Below are positions 8,868 to 18,100 of a DNA stretch of 34,161 nt, in pieces; the first letter of the stretch is position 1, and each line of letters starts with the position of its first letter. The notes under the pieces were generated by a model. The model searched no databases. It was not told the origin of the DNA and saw only the letters and a program-made list of their open reading frames with translations. Source of the DNA: Bacteroidales bacterium UBA4243. Lineage in GTDB: Bacteria; Bacteroidota; Bacteroidia; Bacteroidales; F082. Position numbers and translations under genes: made by a program. The stretch spans positions 15,913-50,073 of the forward strand of contig DGXB01000022.1 of NCBI GenBank assembly GCA_002396205.1, read 5' to 3'.

Positions 8868-9758
8868 ATGAAGGAATTGCATAAGTTATTGGTTTTGTTG
8901 GCGTTTGCAGGTCTTACTTCGTGCACCGAAGACATCGTCATTGATGTGGAGGAGGGCGACCCGATGGTGGGTGTTGAGGCTTCGTTCACCGATGAATTGA
9001 AGCATCACGAGACCATTTTGAGCTATACTTCTGAGTTTTACAACCAACATGAAATCCGCATGGTGACAGGGGCGACGGTCTACGTTACCGACGGCATTGA
9101 CACCATGTATTATTACGAGGATGCAGAACGAAAGGGCCATTATTTCACCGACCTCGTTGCGGGAAAGAAGAACACGCTGTATCGGCTTTGCATCGAGGTG
9201 CCTGAGGAAGACGGCACGGTACAAAGTCTCTTTGCCGAGAGCATGATGCCCAACAACATTGAAAGCATCGACAGCATTGTCATCAAGCATTTCAATGGGG
9301 GTAACGATTCCGTCCCGAGCACTTTTTTCACGGATACCATCGAATGGCTTTATCCTTATTTCCAAAGTCTTCCCGACCCGACCATCACGTATATGCCCAT
9401 CATCGTCATCAACGATTCGATTCTTTCCGACACGCTCACGCAACGCATGGTGATTCCGGTGGGTGGCTATGCGGGTTACTACATCAACGGGCCTGAGATG
9501 CAGGCGGCCAACAAGGAGATTCCGATTTCCTATTTCCGTAGGTCGAAGCTGCACGATGGCGACACCATTCATGCTGATTTGTACAGCATTCCAGCTGATT
9601 ACCTGTATTTTGTGTATAGTATGATGGCTTCGTCGGGCAGCAATCCCATGTTGGGTGCACCGGCCAATGTGAGCACCAACGTGCGGCCCGAAGGCGAAGG
9701 CGTTGGCTGGTTCTTCACGGCTTCGGTGGTATCGTCGAGCACTGTATTCAGAAAATGA
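8868..9758 (+). CDS. DUF4249 family outer-membrane lipoprotein (first of two)
   Basis: This is a 296-residue lipoprotein of unknown function, predicted to be exported and lipidated at Cys19 (lipobox LTSC). The mature part begins TEDIVIDV, typical of DUF4249, then has ETILSYTSEF and VTGATVYVTDG in a beta-rich domain. Later come YAGYYINGPEM and a C-terminal region ending GVGWFFTASVVSS. The gene starts five bases after the receptor stop and its TGA overlaps the next ATG, so all three are likely one transcript. DUF4249 proteins normally accompany receptors of this kind and may act as accessory or substrate-capturing partners; that role is inferred from context only. Confidence 0.87.
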   Translation: MKELHKLLVLLAFAGLTSCTEDIVIDVEEGDPMVGVEASFTDELKHHETILSYTSEFYNQHEIRMVTGATVYVTDGIDTMYYYEDAERKGHYFTDLVAGKKNTLYRLCIEVPEEDGTVQSLFAESMMPNNIESIDSIVIKHFNGGNDSVPSTFFTDTIEWLYPYFQSLPDPTITYMPIIVINDSILSDTLTQRMVIPVGGYAGYYINGPEMQAANKEIPISYFRRSKLHDGDTIHADLYSIPADYLYFVYSMMASSGSNPMLGAPANVSTNVRPEGEGVGWFFTASVVSSSTVFRK

Positions 9759-10681
9759 GAAACATAATGAGCAATTGGAAACGTCATATCGGATTTGCTG
9801 CAGGGGCGGTCTTGCTGATGGCCTCTTGCACTGAGGAAATCACCATGGACTTGCCCGAAGGCCGACGAGTGCCGGTGGTGGAGGGTTCGCTGACCAACGA
9901 ATACAAACGCCATGAGGTGATATTGAGTTATTCGTCGGAGATGTACAGCACCGCCGACCCTGAGATGATCACGAATGCGCAAGTGTACGTGACGGTTGGC
10001 GACGACACGATTTGGTTTCACGAGTGCGACGACAAGCCTGGACACTATCTCAGCGATTCGGTCTTGCTGCGCAAAAACCGTTGGTATCATCTAGATGTCA
10101 GCGTGGAGGAAAACATTTTGTATTCGCGCCCCATCCGCATGTATGCCGATGTCAAGATGAGCAACAACGCCTCCACCATCGACTCGGTGTTGCTGCTCCC
10201 CAAGCGCGATGCGAACAACATCCCCCTTCTCGACGACTCGGCAGCGGTGTGTGTGTGCCCTTATTTCCAGACCTTGCCCGATTCGTCCATCGTCTACAAT
10301 GTGGAACTCTATCTGAACGGCAAGCTCTTCAAGAACCGTCCGTCGAAGTTGTTCAATCTCTTCCCGATGCAGGGTTATGCGGGCTACTATTTCAACGGGC
10401 CTGAGATGTTGGCCGACAATGTGGATGTGCCGGTGGGCATCATGAACCGCTCTTATTTGCACGAAGGCGACGTGGTGAAGGTAAAGCTCTACAGCATCTC
10501 GAAGGATTACATGTATTTCCTTGTGGGACAGAAGTTGGCCATTGGTGTCAATCCCGTCATGGGGGCCTTCCCGGCCATGTTCACCAACCTTTTCTCTAAC
10601 TGCGACGCTATCGGTTGGTTCAGTGCCAGCTCGGTCATTGAGGGCGAGGGTGTCTATCACGAAAGCATTTTCCAGCAATAG
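9755..10681 (+). CDS. DUF4249 family outer-membrane lipoprotein (second of two)
   Basis: This is a 308-residue paralogue of the preceding gene, with lipobox LMASC and mature start TEEITMDLPEG. Shared blocks include EVILSYSSEMY, YAGYYFNGPEM, SYLHEGDVVKVKLYSI and a C-terminal IGWFSASSV. The two copies are clearly divergent elsewhere, so the duplication is not recent. The ATG at 9755 overlaps the previous stop (ATGA). A second in-frame ATG at 9767 (MSNWKRH) would give a shorter, more ordinary signal peptide. The gene closes the receptor operon and is followed by a strong terminator. Function is unknown. Confidence 0.86.
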   Translation: MRNIMSNWKRHIGFAAGAVLLMASCTEEITMDLPEGRRVPVVEGSLTNEYKRHEVILSYSSEMYSTADPEMITNAQVYVTVGDDTIWFHECDDKPGHYLSDSVLLRKNRWYHLDVSVEENILYSRPIRMYADVKMSNNASTIDSVLLLPKRDANNIPLLDDSAAVCVCPYFQTLPDSSIVYNVELYLNGKLFKNRPSKLFNLFPMQGYAGYYFNGPEMLADNVDVPVGIMNRSYLHEGDVVKVKLYSISKDYMYFLVGQKLAIGVNPVMGAFPAMFTNLFSNCDAIGWFSASSVIEGEGVYHESIFQQ

Positions 10682-10705
10682 CTTTTGGTTTGGACAATCA
10701 ACAAT

Positions 10706-10743
10706 GAAAGGCGGCCTCCGTTGTGGAAGCCGCCTTTCTTTTT
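10706..10743 (+). terminator. Terminator of the receptor-DUF4249 operon
   Basis: A perfect 10-bp stem pairs gaaaggcggc (10706-10715) with gccgcctttc (10729-10738) across a 13-base loop, followed by a run of five T. The T run exists only on the plus strand, so it should mainly stop the receptor operon before the convergent protease gene. Confidence 0.85.
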
Positions 10744-10761
10744 GGGTAAGGTGTGAGTCGT

Positions 10762-13700
10762 TTACTTCACCACGACCTTTTCCACAAGCACTTGGGTGCC
10801 AGTGGTGAGGCGGAGGAAGTAGACGCCCTTGGCCATGCCATTGACATTGATTTGCTCAGTGCCTTTGGCGTTGCCGTTGGCCACCATCTGGCCCATGCCG
10901 TTATACATCACATAGCTGTATTCGGCGTCGCCACCGTTGATATACAGGGTGCTGTTGACGGGGTTGGGATAGATGCTGAATTCGGCTTGGCTCTCTTCAA
11001 CACCGAGTTCGATTTCAGCGATGACGCATTCGGGAGTGCTGAAGCCATCGGCATATTCAGCGACCACGCAGTACGTGTACTTGAGTTCCGAGAACAGCTC
11101 GTCGGTATAAGTGGTCTCGGCGGTCTGGGTCAATTCGATGCCGTTACGATAGATGATGTAGTTGATGGCGCCTTCGGGAGCGTCCCAAGTAAGGACGACG
11201 GTGCCAAGATCCACATCGGCGGTCAGGTTCTCGACTGGGCTGTAGGTGCTCACAGGTTGGCCACCGGAGCAGTTGCAGTCAAACTCATACAGCTGTCCGC
11301 CCGAGGGGCTGGAGCCTTGGTAGATGACGGTGCCGTCTTCATACTTGACGGTGAACGAGCATTCGCTTGCCCATTGTCCGTTGATCCAGCTCAGGGTCAC
11401 ATGGACACCGTTGCCGATTTCGAGGGTGTAGTTGGCAGAGTAGCCTTCGGTGACGGTCAGGTTTTGCGAAGGTGTGCCATCGCTGAAGGCAACAACGAGT
11501 TGGTTGCCGTTCCAGCCGTCACCATAGCTGTCGTTGAGTTCGAAGATGACGTTGCAGGAATTTTTCAGGATGATGCTGCCTTCGGCGCTCAGGCCACCGT
11601 CGGCTTGCAATGCGAAGCTGACGGGGATTTGCTGCGTCTCGGGGCAGTTGGCATCGATTTGGATGTTGAACACGCAGGTGGCCGTGCCGTCAGGATCGAT
11701 GGTGCCGACCTCGACAGTGTTGCTCTCGATGGTGACATATTCGCTCTCGCAGGCGATGGTGGCGATGGCATTGGTAGCCATATAGTGACCAATGTTCTTG
11801 AAATTGGCCACCAAGGTCACGGTCTCGCCAGGGACGAAACCACCAGCCCACGAAACGTTGTCGTAGGCGAGGATGGCTTGGCCAGCGGTGATGTTGGCTC
11901 TTCCGTTCCACGTTTGACGACCATCGGTCATCTCGATGTCGATTTGGAAATTGGTGCCGTCTTCAACACCTTCGGCGATGATGAAGCTGAAAGCGTTTTC
12001 CAAGGTGATGGTCTCTTCGGCGGGCAAAACGCCAAATTCGGCGGTGTTTTGGGTGATGTTCATACGCTCGTCGGCGCAAGTCAAGGTGACGGTGGTGATG
12101 CCGTTGGTCGGGTCAACGCCGACGTTCTTGAAGCTGATGCTCAGGTTGGTCTCCTGGTTGACGGGAGCGAAGTTGGGCGTGTAGCCGTTGATGGTCACGA
12201 AGGGACCTTCGGCGGGCAGCACTTCCACGGGGATGATCTCGGTCATTTTGTTGTAACCCATCACGGCCAGCGTGGCGGTGCCAACGGTGGTCATGGCCGG
12301 GAATTCGAGGGTGGCTGAGTTGTTGTTGATGTAGGACGAGGCAATCACTTCGCCGTCCATCGTCAGGGTGGCGATGCCGAAGTAGGTGTCGTCGGCGGTG
12401 ACTTCCAAGCTGCTCATGCCCAACATGAGGACCGAGGGGTTGCAGCTGGCCTTCATCTCACCCGGGTTGTCGGTGCGTACCATCAAGGTCGGGTCGCCGA
12501 AGAGGATCCAGGTGTCGTGGGTGTCGTAGCCTTGGCTGCCCGACATGTCGATGACATTCAGGTTGCCATTCAATGAGGCGCCACCTAAGGTGTGGTTGAA
12601 TTTGTCGGCATTGTTCCATTCGCAAAGGATGTCGACCATTTCGTCTTGGCCGTACATGGGCGGGATCCAGGGTTGGCTCATCCATGAGAACATGCCGCCG
12701 ATGGCACCGGTGGGAGCACCGGTCGAGTTGTCGGTGGCACGCATCCAAGCCTCGGCAAAGCATTCGCCGTTGGCGCCGCCGTAGTTGAACCTGCCGTTCA
12801 GGCAAGCCACCGACCAGATGAAGGGCCACATGTTGTCGTTGACCAAGGCATTGACGTGGCTGGTGCTGTAGTTGGCCACGCCCCAGCTGGTTTCCGAACC
12901 GTGGTTGCAGTAGTTGATGATGCTCACGCCTTCGTTGATGGCGTTGCTGATGCTGGTGGTGGAAGCGCCGCCTCCGCCGCCGTGCAGTTCGGTGACGTGT
13001 TCGTAGGTGTAGTGCTCAAGCGTGTCGCGGATGAGGTCGATGTGCTGATAGTCGTCCTCGCCGTAGTGGCCGTTGCCGGCACCGATGTAGCCGATGCCCA
13101 AGCCCTTGTTGCCCCAAGTGATGGTGGCGGGGAGGTCGCGCTCGTAGTAAAGCACCTTGTTGACATGGTTGGCCACATGGGCGCTGGTCTGCACCGAGAA
13201 ACGGCCAATGAGGAGGTCGTCGTAGTGGTCGTTGCCTTCAATCTGGGCAAACCAGTTGTCGGAACGCTCGCCGCTCACCGAGTGGGGAGTGATGTGCTCG
13301 TAGTCGCCCACAAACAACACAAAGGCCAAGTTGCGTTCCGGGTCGTTGTAGATGTTCTGGATGTAGGACTTGATTTGCGTGTCGCTGTTGCCGCCGGCTT
13401 CGGTGACGCTCACCATCGTGGTGGGACGGCCCGACTGGTTCTTCCAGGCCACGAACTCTTCCATGTCGGCCATGAACTGGTCGGCACAAATCACCAACAG
13501 TTCGCCACGGTCGTCGACGAAGGAATATTTGGCTCCGTTTTGGCCGAAGTTGATGAAACGACGGTTGTAGGTCTGTTTCATCTCAGGATCCACCTTGCGG
13601 GTGCTCTTGTGGCTCACTTTGGGGTTCTCGCCGTTGTCGCTCACCTTTTCCATGCTGATGGTCAGGTGGTTGTAGACGCGCAAGGTCTTCGTCACGGGGT

Positions 13701-14223
13701 TGTAGGCGAAAGGTGTCACCACGATGTTCTGGCCACGGCAGTCGCGCAGGATGTAGGGAGCGTCCAAATGGGCTTGGGCGGCAGGATAGAAAGCATCCTG
13801 GCTGTACATCTCGCCGTAGGTGTAAGGCACGGTGGCCGGGTCGATCTGGCGGCTGATGTTGCCTTTCGAAGGAGCAACCTCGACGTCGAAGTCGGTGTAG
13901 TCGCTCGAAGTGATGCTGACGCTCATCTCGGCCAAGTCGCCAATGAGGACTGGCACGGGGAATGAGGGCAGGTTAGGGGCACCCTGGTCCAACGACGTGG
14001 CCATCTTCGGAACGGAGACGACGTTTTCCACGCCATTGGGGGTGTTCACTCTTGTCAAGTAGAAGCCGCCCAACGAGAAGTCGACAACGACTTGATTCTC
14101 GCTGCTCGAAACCAACTTGACCTCTGGACCAGCAGGATTGCTCTTGCTGATGCTCGTCCATTGTTGGGCAAAAGCCATGGCTGACATGGCCACCAACACG
14201 AGGGATAAAAACAGTTTTTTCAT
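10762..14223 (-). CDS. Secreted gingipain-like C25 cysteine protease (Arg-gingipain type), second copy
   Basis: This 1153-residue protein has start 14223, chosen for its signal peptide (MKKLFLSLVLVAMSAMAFAQ); an upstream in-frame ATG at 14301 lies beyond the -7 box. It parallels the first C25 protein through the prodomain, catalytic domain (LFGDPTLMVRT), Ig-like and CARDB-like domains. It then differs: instead of the adhesin module it has a domain opening ELNDSYGDGWNGNQ (about 896-985). An Fn3-like domain and a T9SS sorting domain follow (YPNPVNSTLYI, ending VEKVVVK). His441 (NYCNHGSET) and Cys474 (VACLNG) are 33 apart. Asp391 (EDDYQH) matches the RgpB Arg-specificity Asp. Five consecutive glycines (415-419) precede the active-site His. 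It is monocistronic, convergent with the DUF4249 operon and divergent from the J-domain gene. Confidence 0.92.
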   Translation of the reverse strand: MKKLFLSLVLVAMSAMAFAQQWTSISKSNPAGPEVKLVSSSENQVVVDFSLGGFYLTRVNTPNGVENVVSVPKMATSLDQGAPNLPSFPVPVLIGDLAEMSVSITSSDYTDFDVEVAPSKGNISRQIDPATVPYTYGEMYSQDAFYPAAQAHLDAPYILRDCRGQNIVVTPFAYNPVTKTLRVYNHLTISMEKVSDNGENPKVSHKSTRKVDPEMKQTYNRRFINFGQNGAKYSFVDDRGELLVICADQFMADMEEFVAWKNQSGRPTTMVSVTEAGGNSDTQIKSYIQNIYNDPERNLAFVLFVGDYEHITPHSVSGERSDNWFAQIEGNDHYDDLLIGRFSVQTSAHVANHVNKVLYYERDLPATITWGNKGLGIGYIGAGNGHYGEDDYQHIDLIRDTLEHYTYEHVTELHGGGGGASTTSISNAINEGVSIINYCNHGSETSWGVANYSTSHVNALVNDNMWPFIWSVACLNGRFNYGGANGECFAEAWMRATDNSTGAPTGAIGGMFSWMSQPWIPPMYGQDEMVDILCEWNNADKFNHTLGGASLNGNLNVIDMSGSQGYDTHDTWILFGDPTLMVRTDNPGEMKASCNPSVLMLGMSSLEVTADDTYFGIATLTMDGEVIASSYINNNSATLEFPAMTTVGTATLAVMGYNKMTEIIPVEVLPAEGPFVTINGYTPNFAPVNQETNLSISFKNVGVDPTNGITTVTLTCADERMNITQNTAEFGVLPAEETITLENAFSFIIAEGVEDGTNFQIDIEMTDGRQTWNGRANITAGQAILAYDNVSWAGGFVPGETVTLVANFKNIGHYMATNAIATIACESEYVTIESNTVEVGTIDPDGTATCVFNIQIDANCPETQQIPVSFALQADGGLSAEGSIILKNSCNVIFELNDSYGDGWNGNQLVVAFSDGTPSQNLTVTEGYSANYTLEIGNGVHVTLSWINGQWASECSFTVKYEDGTVIYQGSSPSGGQLYEFDCNCSGGQPVSTYSPVENLTADVDLGTVVLTWDAPEGAINYIIYRNGIELTQTAETTYTDELFSELKYTYCVVAEYADGFSTPECVIAEIELGVEESQAEFSIYPNPVNSTLYINGGDAEYSYVMYNGMGQMVANGNAKGTEQINVNGMAKGVYFLRLTTGTQVLVEKVVVK

Positions 14224-14263
14224 TTGTTGAAAATTTAAAAAGTTTGTTGTTCGATTAAAGGCG

Positions 14264-14271
14264 CAAAGATA
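14264..14271 (-). promoter_or_regulatory. -7 box for the second C25 protease gene
   Basis: On the minus strand TATCTTTG matches TAnnTTTG, about 41 bases before the start at 14223. No clear -33 element was found. It forms a divergent promoter region with the box at 14335-14342. Confidence 0.5.
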
Positions 14272-14334
14272 CGAATCTTTTGCGGCTTGCTGCCCATTCA
14301 TGGAAAATAATTCTATCGAATCGTTTATTTTGTG

Positions 14335-14342
14335 TAATTTTG
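14335..14342 (+). promoter_or_regulatory. -7 box for the TerB/J-domain gene
   Basis: TAATTTTG matches TAnnTTTG and lies 26 bases upstream of the ATG at 14369. The leader contains aaaagg about 6 bases before the ATG, a possible weak ribosome-binding site. Confidence 0.5.
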
Positions 14343-14368
14343 CGCCTCAAAACTGAATTAAAAAGGAT

Positions 14369-15103
14369 ATGGGATTTTTCTTGAAACTGATATTGACCGG
14401 CTTGGGCTGGTCTTTTGGCGGCCCCATCGGGGGCATCATCGGCTATGCCATTGGCAGCCTTTTCTCAAGCAACAGCCCTCGGGTGATCCGCTCGGAGGTG
14501 AACGAGCAATTCGGCAACACCGAGGAGAAACGCGACTTCAACGTCACCCTCCTCGTGCTTTCGGCTGCCGTGATGAAAGCCGACGGCAACGTGAAGAAGT
14601 CGGAACTCGACTATGTGAAACGTTTCTTCCTGCAGAACTTCGGGCAGGAACGCGCCGAGACTTACATCAAGATGCTCCGCGAAATCCTCGAAAAGGACTA
14701 TAACCTTTACGAGGTCAGCCAACAGGTGGGGCGTTACATGGATTATTCGTCGCGCCTTCAGCTGTTGCATTATCTTTTTGGCATCGCCAATGCCGATGGC
14801 GCAATCTCGCAAGAGGAGCTGGGTGTCATCAACACGGTTTCCGACTATATGGGCATCAACACGAGCGACTTCAATTCGGTGAAGGCCATGTTCATCAAGG
14901 AGACCGACAGCGCCTACAAGATTCTGGGCATCGACCCGTCGGCCACCGACGAGGAAGTGAAACGGGCCTATCGCGAGATGGCCAAGAAAAACCACCCCGA
15001 CTTGGTGAGCAACCTCGGCGAAGAGGTCAGGCAGGCCGCCGAGAAGAAGTTCCAGGAAGTGAATGCGGCTTACGAAAGCATTAAGAAACAAAGAGGTCTT
15101 TAA
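14369..15103 (+). CDS. DjlA-like co-chaperone: TerB domain plus C-terminal J domain
   Basis: This 244-residue protein begins with a short hydrophobic glycine-rich segment (residues 3-33: GGPIGGIIGYAIG), likely a membrane anchor. A TerB-type helical domain follows (about 55-170; KADGNVKKSE and NADGAISQEE are the typical acidic repeats). The C-terminal J domain (about 183-244, YKILGIDPSATDEEVKRAY) carries the HPD tripeptide that stimulates DnaK ATPase. This order matches DjlA-family membrane-anchored co-chaperones. It sits alone between two divergent or convergent protease genes with its own promoter and terminator, so a link to the proteases is positional only. Its stop codon is inside the terminator stem. 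Confidence 0.88.
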   Translation: MGFFLKLILTGLGWSFGGPIGGIIGYAIGSLFSSNSPRVIRSEVNEQFGNTEEKRDFNVTLLVLSAAVMKADGNVKKSELDYVKRFFLQNFGQERAETYIKMLREILEKDYNLYEVSQQVGRYMDYSSRLQLLHYLFGIANADGAISQEELGVINTVSDYMGINTSDFNSVKAMFIKETDSAYKILGIDPSATDEEVKRAYREMAKKNHPDLVSNLGEEVRQAAEKKFQEVNAAYESIKKQRGL

Positions 15104-15141
15104 ACGTAAAAAGGCAGCCAAGCGGCTGCCTTTTTACGTTT
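15102..15141. terminator. Perfect 18-bp bidirectional terminator
   Basis: AAACGTAAAAAGGCAGCC (15102-15119) pairs perfectly with 15124-15141 around a 4-base loop. The A tract and T tract on the two arms give a U run in both directions. It therefore serves the J-domain gene (plus) and the convergent C25 gene ending at 15156 (minus). The TAA of the J-domain gene overlaps the first two bases of the stem. Confidence 0.9.
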
Positions 15142-15155
15142 ATAGGCTACTTCTA

Positions 15156-18100
15156 TTACTTCACCACGATCTTCTCGACGCGCACTTGCGTGCCGGTGGC
15201 GATGTGCAGGAAGTAGATGCCTTTGGCCATGTCGCTGACGTTGATTTGCTCAATGCCGTTGGCTTTGCCGTTGGCAACCATCTGGCCCATGCCGTTAAAC
15301 ATCGTGTAGGTGTATTCGGCCTCGCCGCTGATGGTCAACATGCTGCTGACGGGGTTGGGATAGACGCTCACGTTGTCGAGAGTGCTTTCCTCAACGCCGA
15401 CGGTGCCCATGCTGATGGTGACGGAGGCGGGAGCCGAGAAGCGGCCATTGCCGTCGGTGGCAACGACGCTGTAGGAATAAATGCCCTCGTTCACGAAGTC
15501 GGTGTAGGTGGTGCCGGCTTGGTTGGCAATCTCTTCGCCGTTGCGATAGATGATATACGAAGCTGCATCAGCCGAGGCAGTCCAAGTCAGGTCGACAGCG
15601 CTTTCGTTCACGTTAGCCACAAGGTCGGTGACGGGGTCAAGCGACAGAATGACGTTGGTGGGCGGGAACTGGATCTCGTCAACCCATGCGCAGTCGCTTC
15701 CATTGCTGACGCTGCTGTCTTTCTTGTAGGTCCACTTGAAGGTGTGGGTGCCAGCGGTCACAGCGTAGGTTTCTTGGCTCCAAGCCACTTCGCCCGACCA
15801 GTTGCCTCTTTCTTGGTTGTCGATGTAGAAGAAGAGCTTGTCCCAACCGTTCTCCGACGAAACTTTCTTGTAGAAGCTGACATTGCCATCGGCAAGGATT
15901 TCAATGGTGAGGACGAGGTCGGTTTGCTGGTTGTCAGAGATGTAACCCGACTTGGCGCAGTAGGTGCCGGCATAGGCGTCGCTGTTCACAATGGACCAGT
16001 TGGCGTTGCCTGAGAAGGTCCAGTCGTACATGCTGAAGTCGCCAGTCTCAAAGCCTTCGATGATGTTGCCCACGGTGATGGTGTAAGTGCCGGAGGTTGA
16101 ATAGTGGCCGGCGGTCACGATATAGTTGATTTCATAGGTCGAGCCGATTTCCACGGCGCTGTTAACGGTAATGCCGATAGATTGGTTGACGGTAGCGCCA
16201 GCTTCGATGTTGCTGATTTCGAAGCTGTTGTTTTCCAAAGTAAGGTCGCTTGAGCTTGAGTAGATCTCGAGTATGGCATTCTCGGCATTGGCACCGCCGT
16301 TGTTGGCAATGTCGAAAGTGATGGTGCCGTTGCCGCCAGGAGTGAGTTCGGTGTTGCTGATATTGGCGATGGCAAACTCAGGAGCACCGAAGGTGAGGTC
16401 GAATCTGCCTTCCCAAACGTCGCTGCCCGAAGTGCAGGTCACGAAGAAGCGCACTCTAGTGCCGTTGGGGATGTTGACAGCGGTGTTGAAGTCGAAAGCA
16501 TCGACAATGTCGTATGTGCCATCGGGAGCAATGCTGGGAACGGTGGCGGTGGTGTGGAGCAACTCAATGTATTCCGACTCGGTGCTCAGCTCAACATTGA
16601 TGTTGTTGGCAGCCTCGATGCCGACGTTTTTCAGTCTGACGGTAGGAGCCACATAGGCACCAGTAACGAGAGGTTGTTCGCACTGCACGTTATCGACGGC
16701 GATGTAGGCACCTTCCATAGCGGCGGCAGGAATTTCGGTGACGTAAGGGACGTGTTGGGGATGGGTCACGCAGATGGTGACGTCGCCTCCGCTTGTAACC
16801 GGCTGAATCGGGATGTCGGCAGTGCCGCTTTCACCGATCATGCCAGCACCATAGAGGACACCGTCCTTGCTGATGCCAACGTAGGAACCCGGGGCAGCGC
16901 TGACAGTGAAGAAATCCATGCCGATAGGCAGCGTGGGCATGTGGCTGACAGTGTTTTCTGTGGGTTGGATGCGGAAGGGCAGGATGGAACCGTCACCTAA
17001 GGTGTGGTAGGCTTGCCAGCAGTAGAGGGTGCTGACATGGATTTCGTAGCCAAGGGCTTGGGCAGCGTTGCCAGCCAAGTTGCCGATGAACATCATCGAA
17101 GTGACGGTGTTGTATTTGTCGTCAGTCCACATGGCATCGTAGAAGCCCGTGGTGGTGATGCTGATGTCAGGCATTTGGCCGTTGGCTTGGCTGGTGGCGC
17201 CCACACCGAAGTAGTAGTCGTTGAGCCAGTAGGTCGACGGGCAGGAACCGATGTAAGCGTAGGCAGCCTTGTTTTCGGCACGCACCATGGCCTCGCCGAA
17301 GCAGGTACCGCTGATGCCCCAGTCGGCAGCCTCGCAGCAGTTACCCATGGCGAGGAAGTACTTGTGCTCGTTGGTCAGGTTGTTGACGTCGCTGACGGTG
17401 AATTGCGGGCCAGCCCAGCTGGTGTTCGAACCGTGGGCGGTGTAGTTGGCGAAGCCGACGCCCTCGTTCAAGTGGCTGTAGCAGCCATTGTATTGGCCGT
17501 GGCTGTATTCGTACACGTTGGCGTAGCCGTGCTCTTCGTTGTAATAGTAGTTGGTGGCATACCAAATGGTGGGACGACCCACAGTAACGCCCCAACCATT
17601 GTCTTCACCAGCGATGAGGAGCACGTTGTTCAGATAGCTCGGGTCGGGCATGGTGTATTGTTCATACTCCAAAGCCTTGTTGATCATGGCTTGCATCTGG
17701 GCAACGGTCTCGGCGGGGAAACGGCTGTGATACATGTCGGGGAACTCGTCGCCGTCGACGCTCGAATACTGGAGGTCGGTGACGCAGTGGGTCTCGCTAC
17801 CCGTGGCACTGGCGGCCACTTGGTTCTTGTCGCCCATAATCATCAGGAAGGTGGGGGCGTCCTTGCTGTACTCTTCTTGGATGGCAGCGCGAATGGCAGC
17901 GGCGCTGGTGCCGATTTCATCCGTGTACTTCACGTTGAGATAGAAGCCTTTCTTGGTCTTCCATTCAAACCAAGGTTGCAGGCATTCCTCAAACATGCGG
18001 TCGGCGATGACCAACATGTGGACGGGGTTCTGCCATAGGTCGGGGTGCTCGTCGTACACGTCGTCGCGCCAGTTGAACATCTGGTCATAGATGTTGGCGA

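Noticed and set aside
10753..12318. Long plus-strand open frame of 521 codons antisense to the second C25 protease
   Set aside because: It is a shadow of GC-rich codon usage. It has repetitive low-complexity composition, no recognisable domain, and the opposite strand has clear family motifs.
12856..13965. Plus-strand open frame of 369 codons antisense to the second C25 catalytic domain
   Set aside because: It is a Val/Ala/Gly/His-rich shadow frame with no recognisable fold or translation signal.
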